From Desulfobacteraceae bacterium (GTDB lineage: Bacteria > Desulfobacterota > Desulfobacteria > Desulfobacterales > Desulfobacteraceae), in NCBI GenBank assembly GCA_022712835.1, contig JAFLJU010000613.1, positions 1 through 8,261 on the forward strand: a stretch of DNA of 8,261 bases, read 5' to 3'. This document shows positions 1-5,535 of the stretch, piece by piece. The notes under the pieces are model-generated. The model was given only the letters and a program-made list of their open reading frames with translations, did not search any database and was not told the origin of the DNA. Each line of letters begins with the position of its first letter. Within the stretch, counting starts at the first letter, position 1. A program made the position numbers and the translations under genes.

Positions 1-536
1 TTGTTTTCTGCGAACTTAACTCCTTCATCAAACGCTTTCATGTTCAGTGGAATGATCTTGGCCTTGGCGGCAAATTCTTCTTTTATACATTTTTTTAACA
101 AATCCGGGTCAACCAGACGGGTCTTTGCATTAAAAGCTGCCAGGGCAACAATGTTAGCCGCCCGGACACTGCCTGCGGCGGTGGCAATTTCATTGATGGG
201 CACCACAAGTTCTGTAATATCTGCCCGGTTGCTTCGAACCGGAATCAGGGAACTATTGATGAACACGATGCCGCCGGGTTTGACCGTCTCGGCAAATTTT
301 TCCAGGGAAGGCCGGTTCATGGCCACCAGGTGGGAAGGGTTTTTGATGATGGGCGAGCCGATCAGTTTGTCGCTGATGACCACGGTGCAATAGGCGGTCC
401 CCCCTCTCATCTCCGGTCCGTAGGACGGTACCCAGGCAACAAAAGATCCTTGTTTCATTGCAGCATAGGCCAGAAGTTTGGCGCTCAATAAGATTCCCTG
501 ACCTCCAAATCCTGCAAATTTTATTTCTGTTTGCAT
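1..536 (-). CDS. 2-oxoacid:ferredoxin oxidoreductase, gamma subunit (VorC/KorC type), 3'-truncated by window edge
   Basis: This is the gamma subunit of a ferredoxin-dependent 2-oxoacid oxidoreductase. In the multi-subunit enzymes this domain packs against the alpha and beta chains and helps bind coenzyme A during oxidative decarboxylation in the cytoplasm. The ATG at 534-536 has GGAG seven bases upstream. The translation opens with KFAGFGGQGILLSAKLLA (residues 6-23), the family's glycine-rich start, followed by VPSYGPEMRGGTAYC, the typical SYGPExRGG segment. A total of 178 codons are visible, ending in GVKFAEN. The family is usually about 180-190 residues, so only a few C-terminal residues should be missing. 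It lies 43 bases after the beta gene on the same strand and is the last visible gene of the delta-alpha-beta-gamma block. Assignment to the family is secure. Substrate (2-oxoisovalerate, 2-oxoglutarate or another 2-oxoacid) cannot be read from this subunit. Confidence 0.93.
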   Translation of the reverse strand, partial: MQTEIKFAGFGGQGILLSAKLLAYAAMKQGSFVAWVPSYGPEMRGGTAYCTVVISDKLIGSPIIKNPSHLVAMNRPSLEKFAETVKPGGIVFINSSLIPVRSNRADITELVVPINEIATAAGSVRAANIVALAAFNAKTRLVDPDLLKKCIKEEFAAKAKIIPLNMKAFDEGVKFAEN

Positions 537-579
537 TGGTTTCTCCAAAAACAGCTAGTGTGTGTTAACTTAGGTTATC

Positions 580-1317
580 CTATTCAGGGGTTTTTATATC
601 ACCCAACTCATAATAGGGAATCAGGGTTTCCTCGGCCCATTTCAATGAATCCAGTGGCGTGAGTCCCCAATTGGTCGGGCAGGTGGAAATGACTTCCACA
701 AAGCTGAAGCATTTGTTTTCCACCTGGTATTGAAATGCCTGTTTAATCGCTTTTTTGGTTTTGTTGATCTGCTGGGGTTTCAGCACTGCCTGGCGGGTAA
801 CATAGGCAGGGGTCATAAGACCTCCCAAAAGGTTGGCCATTTTGATGGGCATCCCTGTCTGATCGGTATCTCTTCCCATGGGAGCGGTACTTGCCCGTTG
901 TCCCGGCATGGTGGTGGGGGCCATCTGGCCACCGGTCATGCCATAGATGGCATTATTGATAAAAATCGTGGTGAATTTCTCACCCCGATTGGCCGCATGG
1001 ATAATTTCTCCCATGCCGATGGAGGCTAGATCCCCGTCTCCCTGGTAGGTAAAGACAATCAGATCGGGGCGAACCCGTTTGATTCCCGTGGCCATGGCCG
1101 GAGCCCTTCCATGGGCCGCTTCCTGGAAATCACAATTAAAATAGTTGTATGCAAGGACGGCACACCCCACCGGGGCGATGCCAACGGTTCTGTCCATAAC
1201 GCCAAGTTCATCTATGGCTTCAGCAACAAGCCTGTGGACAATGCCGTGGGTACAGCCCGGGCAATAATGCGTCATGGTGTCGCTGAGCACGGCTGGCTTT
1301 GAAAATGTTTTTCCCAT
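580..1317 (-). CDS. 2-oxoacid:ferredoxin oxidoreductase, beta subunit (thiamine-diphosphate binding, VorA/KorB type)
   Basis: This is the TPP-binding beta subunit of 245 residues. It carries the catalytic cofactor that decarboxylates the 2-oxoacid, and a [4Fe-4S] cluster that passes electrons toward ferredoxin. The YCPGC motif supplies Cys19 and Cys22; Cys52 (PVGC) and Cys213 (STCPTNWG) are the likely other cluster ligands. HGRAPAMATGIK (69-80) and GDGD (93-96) with NNAIYGMTGGQ (121-131) form the TPP/Mg2+ signature. The later TNWGLTP stretch is typical of beta subunits of this branch. The start is an ATG preceded by TAGGAG with a six-base spacer. Only nine bases separate it from the alpha stop codon, so the two are surely co-transcribed. 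The sequence resembles the set often annotated as 3-methyl-2-oxobutanoate or 2-oxoglutarate oxidoreductase in anaerobes. Substrate is unproven. Confidence 0.95.
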   Translation of the reverse strand: MGKTFSKPAVLSDTMTHYCPGCTHGIVHRLVAEAIDELGVMDRTVGIAPVGCAVLAYNYFNCDFQEAAHGRAPAMATGIKRVRPDLIVFTYQGDGDLASIGMGEIIHAANRGEKFTTIFINNAIYGMTGGQMAPTTMPGQRASTAPMGRDTDQTGMPIKMANLLGGLMTPAYVTRQAVLKPQQINKTKKAIKQAFQYQVENKCFSFVEVISTCPTNWGLTPLDSLKWAEETLIPYYELGDIKTPE

Positions 1318-1326
1318 TGTGGTCTC

Positions 1327-2394
1327 CTATAACATTGCTTTTATGATGTCGATTATTTTTTCCGGTGACGGGATATCTCCGCCGCATTCGCCATAAAATT
1401 CAACCGGCCGCTGGCCTTTGACGCACCGCTCGACATCTTCCACCATCTGTCCCATACTCATTTCAATACTGATAACGGATTTACAGCTTTTCTTGGTGGC
1501 TGCATCATAGACTGCCTGTTCCGGGAAGGGGAAAAGGGTCTTTGGTCGGAACATGGCCACCTCAATGCCTTCTTCTTTCAACTGATCAATGGCGGTCCTG
1601 CATACCCGGCTCATGGTGCCGTAACTTGTGATCAATATTTTGTAATCGACATCTGTATTATAGGCTTCAAACTGGATCTCTTCGCGTTTCATCTGCTCGT
1701 ATTTGGCCTTGAGGGCCAGGTTGTTCGCATTGAGTTCCGTGGGGTCCAGAAACAAGGATTTCACCAGGTTTCTTTTTTTGCTTTTCCTCGTGCCCATGCC
1801 ATTGGTGGCCCAGTCATCTTTGTTGGTAGCTTCTGTTGCCAGATTCTCAGGGAACTCAACAGGTTCCATCATCTGGCCGATGAGGCCGTCTCCCAGGATC
1901 ATGACCGGTCCCCGGTATTTTTCAGCCAGGCTAAATGCCTGCATGGTCATTTCAACCGCTTCCTGAACACCGTCCGGTGCCAGAACCAGTAATCTGTAAT
2001 CCCCGTGTCCGCCACCCTTGGTGGCCTGGAAATAATCCCCCTGGGCAGGTAAAATCCCTCCAAGCCCGGGGCCGCCTCTCATGATATTGACAAAAACCGC
2101 CGGGCACTGGGCCGCGGCAATATAGGAGATGGCCTCGCTCATGAGACTGATACCGGGAGAAGAAGAGGTGGTCATCACCCGTTCTCCGCAACCAGCTGCT
2201 CCAAAGATCATATACCCAACCGCCACTTCGCTTTCTCCCTGGAGAAACACCCCACCCACTTCAGGAAGGCGTTTGACCAGGTATTCGGCAACCTCTGACT
2301 GGGGGGTGATGGGGTAGGCAAAATAATTTTTACACCCCGCTCTGATGGCAGCTTCTCCGATTGCCTCATTTCCTTTCATTAATACTTTTGCCAT
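1327..2394 (-). CDS. vorB: 2-oxoacid:ferredoxin oxidoreductase, alpha subunit (3-methyl-2-oxobutanoate dehydrogenase VorB type)
   Basis: This is the alpha subunit, 355 residues, of the normal length for a stand-alone alpha chain. It holds the pyrimidine-binding and transketolase-C-like domains that complete the TPP site and bind the 2-oxoacid. The N-terminus reads KVLMKGNEAIGEAAIRAGC, then YPITPQSEVAEYL (27-39), GESEVAVGYM (53-62), TTSSSPGISLMSEA (75-88) and RGGPGLGG (106-113), all characteristic of this family. A C-terminal domain begins around residue 250 (KILITSYGTMSR). The segment at about 195-213, rich in Lys and Arg, looks like the usual linker between domains. The ATG at 2392-2394 has AAGGA seven bases upstream and lies 39 bases after the ferredoxin-like gene. 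The overall pattern is closest, from memory, to proteins named VorB, which points to branched-chain 2-oxoacids. KorA-like activity on 2-oxoglutarate is the main alternative. Confidence 0.93.
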   Translation of the reverse strand: MAKVLMKGNEAIGEAAIRAGCKNYFAYPITPQSEVAEYLVKRLPEVGGVFLQGESEVAVGYMIFGAAGCGERVMTTSSSPGISLMSEAISYIAAAQCPAVFVNIMRGGPGLGGILPAQGDYFQATKGGGHGDYRLLVLAPDGVQEAVEMTMQAFSLAEKYRGPVMILGDGLIGQMMEPVEFPENLATEATNKDDWATNGMGTRKSKKRNLVKSLFLDPTELNANNLALKAKYEQMKREEIQFEAYNTDVDYKILITSYGTMSRVCRTAIDQLKEEGIEVAMFRPKTLFPFPEQAVYDAATKKSCKSVISIEMSMGQMVEDVERCVKGQRPVEFYGECGGDIPSPEKIIDIIKAML

Positions 2395-2433
2395 TGGTTT
2401 TTCCTTATAATCTATTTTATGTGGTCTTTAAGT

Positions 2434-2652
2434 TTATGTGGTTTGGGTTTCAACAACCTGGATGGCAATATCCGGGCACACAATACAGCAGATGGTGCAG
2501 TGAATACAATCTTCAGGTCGTGCCTGGTAGACGGGGAAGTGTCCCTTTGCATTTACCGTTTTGGTGATTTCAAGGACGTTTTTCGGGCAAAAATTAACGC
2601 AAAGTCCGCATCCTTTACACCGTTCGGAATCAACAATATGTTCGTAGGTCAT
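2434..2652 (-). CDS. 2-oxoacid:ferredoxin oxidoreductase, delta subunit (2x[4Fe-4S] ferredoxin type)
   Basis: This is a 72-residue dicluster ferredoxin. It has two classic motifs: Cys12-x2-Cys15-x2-Cys18-x3-Cys22-Pro and Cys49-x2-Cys52-x2-Cys55-x3-Cys59-Pro, enough for two [4Fe-4S] clusters. A stretch of 26 residues between the motifs (KNVLEI...HFPVYQ) is typical of Vor/Kor delta subunits rather than free ferredoxins. It lies directly before the alpha gene, which supports a role as the electron-transfer subunit of the complex. An extra Cys56 follows Cys55. The start is well fixed by a perfect AAGGAG nine bases before the ATG. The gene begins 21 bases after the stop codon of the upstream ATPase. 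Confidence 0.93.
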   Translation of the reverse strand: MTYEHIVDSERCKGCGLCVNFCPKNVLEITKTVNAKGHFPVYQARPEDCIHCTICCIVCPDIAIQVVETQTT

Positions 2653-2673
2653 AAAAAAATACTCCTTATTATA

Positions 2674-3357
2674 TCAAATGCTTGTCCAGGGAAATACCAG
2701 TTGTCTGTCAATGGTCAGCACCGGGCAATGGAAGCTTTCCATATCAAGTTTTGGTATCACCTGGGATGAAGCTGTTATGAATTCAATTGGCAGACCGGTG
2801 GCATCGGATACCTCTTTTATAAAGTGATATCCATGTAAAATATGCTCCGGTGTGGTTTCATCAATGAGATTGGCATTGGAGACAAGTCCGGTAATTTTGA
2901 GCTTTGAAGATGCCTCAATCTCCTCTTTTATTTGAATACATCCTTCAATTGTTTCGGTGAAGGGCCGAAACGGGTTTATTACCTGGATCATGTGAACTTC
3001 TTTTTGCTTCAAAAAATCCCCAAGGGCTGCCAGAACCGTTACGCCGACATCATCACCACCGGCATCCAGTATGGTCAGCTCAGCAGGCTGTCGAATCATA
3101 CCAGCCACCGCAGGTGCGAGAATTGGCAGGTCGGCGTGCATATATTTTTTGTCTGGTAGCACCACATCAACCCCTAATTTTTCAAGGTAAACCCTTGCCT
3201 CCCGGGTCCTGAAATAGGGGTTGACCAGGTCCAGATCGGCTATTTTAACCGCCTTTCCCCGCAGCTTTGATTTAGCGGCCAGATTTACGGCAGTTTCGGT
3301 TTTACCACTTCCATAATTTCCGCAAATAATAACAATGCCATTCATGTCAATATTCAA
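2674..3357 (-). CDS. P-loop ATPase of the CbiA/CobQ/MinD-like fold, head of the oxidoreductase operon
   Basis: This is a small cytoplasmic P-loop NTPase of about 227 residues with unknown role. Counting from an upstream in-frame GTG at 3372, residue 18 begins GNYGSGKT, a Walker A motif that is not the deviant KGGxGKT form of MinD/ParA. It is followed by a switch-like KIADLDLVNPYFRTRE (43-58), a Walker B-like ILDAGGDDVG (101-110) and INPFRPFTE (132-140). Such proteins are often labelled cobyrinic acid a,c-diamide synthase-like, but this one lacks the glutamine amidotransferase half of real CbiA, so corrin amidation is unlikely. I chose the TTG at 3355-3357 because AAGGA lies seven bases upstream. 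The GTG at 3372 has no clear ribosome site, and the ATG at 3345 is 19 bases from AAGGA but sits just before the conserved core. Its position at the head of the block suggests a maturation or regulatory role for the oxidoreductase; this is inference. Confidence 0.82.
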   Translation of the reverse strand: MNIDMNGIVIICGNYGSGKTETAVNLAAKSKLRGKAVKIADLDLVNPYFRTREARVYLEKLGVDVVLPDKKYMHADLPILAPAVAGMIRQPAELTILDAGGDDVGVTVLAALGDFLKQKEVHMIQVINPFRPFTETIEGCIQIKEEIEASSKLKITGLVSNANLIDETTPEHILHGYHFIKEVSDATGLPIEFITASSQVIPKLDMESFHCPVLTIDRQLVFPWTSI

Positions 3358-3364
3358 ATATGTT

Positions 3365-3369
3365 TCCTT
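3365..3369 (-). promoter_or_regulatory. Ribosome binding site deciding the ATPase start
   Basis: AAGGA on the minus strand lies seven bases before a TTG codon (3355-3357) and inside the coding region implied by the in-frame GTG at 3372. The spacing favours TTG as the start of the P-loop ATPase. Confidence 0.5.
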
Positions 3370-3405
3370 CACCCATATGGTTTTAAGTGAACAACTAAAC
3401 CATAG

Positions 3406-3434
3406 ATTAAATCAAATAAGGGGCTGTTTTGCAA
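3406..3434 (-). promoter_or_regulatory. Putative sigma70-type promoter of the ATPase-oxidoreductase operon
   Basis: In the gap between the LarA-like gene and the ATPase gene, the minus strand reads TTGCAA (3429-3434, four of six matches to the -35 consensus), a 17-base spacer, then TTTAAT (3406-3411, five of six matches to the -10 consensus). Initiation would fall near 3399, giving a leader of about 40 bases to the TTG start. The gap is AT-rich and otherwise empty. No convincing terminator for the upstream lut block is visible in it, so read-through is also possible. Confidence 0.5.
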
Positions 3435-3459
3435 ATATTTTTTTTTATTGTTTGCGCGA

Positions 3460-4719
3460 TCATAATTGAATCACGGGGAGTCTGCCATCCTCCTCAAACT
3501 CGAGGGGGCCAATATCCGCAACCAGTAAAAGGGTATTGTTTCTTTCTATTTCGTTTCTCAGGGCCTTTGAAACATGAAATGTTCCCATTTCCAGGGTGTT
3601 TTTTATGTGAACGATTCTGGCGCCAACCGGGGCCACCGCCCCTATGGTTTGCAGGGCCGCCTCAATAGCTGCCCGATCTGTGGCAAGACTGACCGGAAGC
3701 CTGGCTTTTTCCGGTGTCATGGCGGTGATGGCATTGGTGGCCATGGCCTGGGTATTTAATTTGTCAATAACCTTTCGGGTGGTAAAATCGGCAAGGCCGA
3801 TGCCGATGGCATTGCCATGGGAGGGTGCTGTCAGGTCCAGAACCACAATGCGGGTTATTTTTGGAGTCTCCGGCTCTTGTTCCCCGATAAACATGATTCT
3901 GCCGATGACATTGGTATCCATGCCCGTGCCGCTGATATTTTTTCCCATTTCATCCAGGATCAAAATATCGATTTTATCAAAGGGGAGCCGTGCCATATAA
4001 GTTTTTGCCTTTGCCAGCAACGCAGATTCCGTGTTGTAAAAATTTTCTGGCAGGCAGGCCTTAATACAGGCGGTTTCATCATAGATGTTTTCCACAATCC
4101 CCACTCCGAACAGCACGGGAAGCCGGTCTAAAATAAGGGCACCGATTTCCGGTATTACCCGACTGTATCCGAAATTCACAGTTTGTTTATGCACCTCAAA
4201 ACAGCCCTTGTGTTTGCCAAGGCCAATGGCCATCATTTTCATGAGTCCGCTTTCAATGGGACCTTCAAATTCGGTGTGGGGTTTTATCCGGTTCATCACA
4301 ACCATTTTGTCGGCGGTTGCCGCCTGCTTGTCCACCCATACGGGGAATCCATGGGAAGAGGTGGCGATTTGTACCACCTCCATTGAAGAGTGGATGGGAA
4401 CACCCATGGTCTCTTCACTGATATTAAGGCTGTTCAGAATCTCAAGCTGTCCCTGGGCCGTGCCGTTGCCATGGCTTCCCATGGCCGGAACGATAAAGGG
4501 AGCGGCTTTGTGTTCTTTGAGAATATCAATCAGGGTTTTTAAAATTTTATCAATCTGGTGGATTCCCCTGGAGCCTGCGGTGATGGCAATACGATCTCCG
4601 GGAGTGATCCGGGGAGAAAGATCCAGACTTGCCAGCTCTTGGATGACGGCGGCTTCAATATTCTCAACTTTCGGGGCCTCCACTTTCTGGCGGATGCAAT
4701 ACATCTGGGGAAAGTCCAT
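3460..4719 (-). CDS. Lactate racemase domain protein (LarA superfamily, DUF2088)
   Basis: This 419-residue protein belongs to the LarA superfamily, which uses a nickel-pincer nucleotide cofactor to racemise or epimerise 2-hydroxyacids. Candidate active-site residues by spacing are His83 in AMGSHGNGT, His148 in RIKPHTEFEGP, Lys161 in GLMKMMAIG and His177 in CFEVHK. In Lactobacillus plantarum LarA these would be the two catalytic histidines (108, 174), the cofactor-bearing lysine (184) and the nickel ligand (200). The 83-148 gap (65) and the 161-177 gap (16) agree well; 148-161 is 13 rather than 10. The C-terminal half, with NISGTGMDTNVIGR (261-274) and LTAPSHGNAIGIGLADF (296-312), differs from classical LarA. 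The ATG at 4717-4719 has TAGGAG upstream, whose TAG is the lutC stop codon, so coupling with lutABC is strong. No larB, larC or larE is present here. Substrate is unknown; lactate or another 2-hydroxyacid is likely from context. Confidence 0.82.
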   Translation of the reverse strand: MDFPQMYCIRQKVEAPKVENIEAAVIQELASLDLSPRITPGDRIAITAGSRGIHQIDKILKTLIDILKEHKAAPFIVPAMGSHGNGTAQGQLEILNSLNISEETMGVPIHSSMEVVQIATSSHGFPVWVDKQAATADKMVVMNRIKPHTEFEGPIESGLMKMMAIGLGKHKGCFEVHKQTVNFGYSRVIPEIGALILDRLPVLFGVGIVENIYDETACIKACLPENFYNTESALLAKAKTYMARLPFDKIDILILDEMGKNISGTGMDTNVIGRIMFIGEQEPETPKITRIVVLDLTAPSHGNAIGIGLADFTTRKVIDKLNTQAMATNAITAMTPEKARLPVSLATDRAAIEAALQTIGAVAPVGARIVHIKNTLEMGTFHVSKALRNEIERNNTLLLVADIGPLEFEEDGRLPVIQL

Positions 4720-4728
4720 GGTGTTCTC

Positions 4729-5535
4729 CTATACTGGGGTTGATGCCTGGTCTGTTATCACATAGGTGATCAGTTGCCGGGGACCATGGGCGCCATGGAC
4801 CATGACAAGCTCTATATCGCCTGTTTTGCTGGGACCCGAGATAAAGGTCATGCAATTGGTCAAGCCTTCTGCCTGCTCTTTTGGGTCCCAGTTGAGACGA
4901 AAATAGAGTTCTTCCAGGCTTTCGATGATCTGGTCCAGTGTGATAACCGCCACATGGATGGAGGGCACAAGGGAGACCGCCCTGGGCTGATTGGGCCGGG
5001 TTCGCATCACCAGGGTGGCAGACCCGGCCACACAAAAATCCGACGAGGTAATGCCCATATAGGATTGGATGAGATGAGCCCGAAGCTCCTGTCGCAGAAC
5101 TGCATCCGGTGGAGCCGACGAATCTGTGGTATAAAGGGTGACATCATCGGCTGCCAGCCTTTCGCCAAGATTCAGCTGATCAATTAATGGATGGTGCCAA
5201 GCCGTCACGGATTTTTGAGTTCCCCATTCAGGCGTAGTCCGGGCAATCAGTTCCTGGATGCCAAGACCTGCCTGGGCAGTATTTTTTACCGGAATAACCG
5301 CCATATTGACAAGTTTTGCCTGGGCGATGAACAACTCCAGGAGCCGGTTTTTTTCTGCTTGATTTTTGTCGAGATAGGCCGCGAGCCTTTTCTCATGGTC
5401 CAAAGGCCGGGTGTCGAAGAGGCCGGGGGGTTCTGTCAGGGCAGGCTCAACCGGTTTTCCCAACGCTTTTTGAAGGGTCATGATAAACGCCTGCTCATTG
5501 GCATCCGGTACGTGTGGGGTTACGGGAGGGGTCAT
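4729..5535 (-). CDS. lutC: Lactate utilisation protein C (LutC/YkgG, LUD domain)
   Basis: This 268-residue protein is the LutC component of the LutABC complex, which oxidises L-lactate to pyruvate without a flavin lactate dehydrogenase. Its C-terminal LUD domain has GITSSDFCVAGSATLV (161-176), SLVPSIHVAVI (188-198) and the diagnostic SGPSKTGDIEL (233-243) followed by VHGAHGPRQL (246-255). The first 60 residues are a variable helical extension (for example ALTEPPGLFDTRPLDHEKR). The start ATG at 5533-5535 overlaps the lutB stop in an ATGA, indicating translational coupling, with AGGA about ten bases upstream inside lutB. One oddity: LUD proteins usually carry an AETGT-type segment where this one reads AGSAT, so a conserved glutamate seems to be lost (from memory of the family). 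Family assignment is firm; the substrate could be a 2-hydroxyacid other than lactate. Confidence 0.93.
   Translation of the reverse strand: MTPPVTPHVPDANEQAFIMTLQKALGKPVEPALTEPPGLFDTRPLDHEKRLAAYLDKNQAEKNRLLELFIAQAKLVNMAVIPVKNTAQAGLGIQELIARTTPEWGTQKSVTAWHHPLIDQLNLGERLAADDVTLYTTDSSAPPDAVLRQELRAHLIQSYMGITSSDFCVAGSATLVMRTRPNQPRAVSLVPSIHVAVITLDQIIESLEELYFRLNWDPKEQAEGLTNCMTFISGPSKTGDIELVMVHGAHGPRQLITYVITDQASTPV

Noticed and set aside
1..393. Plus-strand open frame at the left edge
   Set aside because: Antisense to the gamma subunit, whose full set of motifs is readable on the minus strand.
2674..3372. Calling the ATPase cobyrinic acid a,c-diamide synthase (CbiA)
   Set aside because: It is only about 230 residues, lacks the C-terminal amidotransferase domain and has no cobalamin genes nearby.
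3436..3450. Run of T on the plus strand as a possible terminator of the lut block
   Set aside because: On the transcribed strand it is a run of A, and the flanking GCAAA/TTTGC pairing is only five base pairs, so it is not a factor-independent terminator for these genes.
4085..4765. Long plus-strand open frame of 226 codons
   Set aside because: It lies antisense to the LarA-like gene, which has clear family motifs and a good ribosome site; the translation has no recognisable domain.
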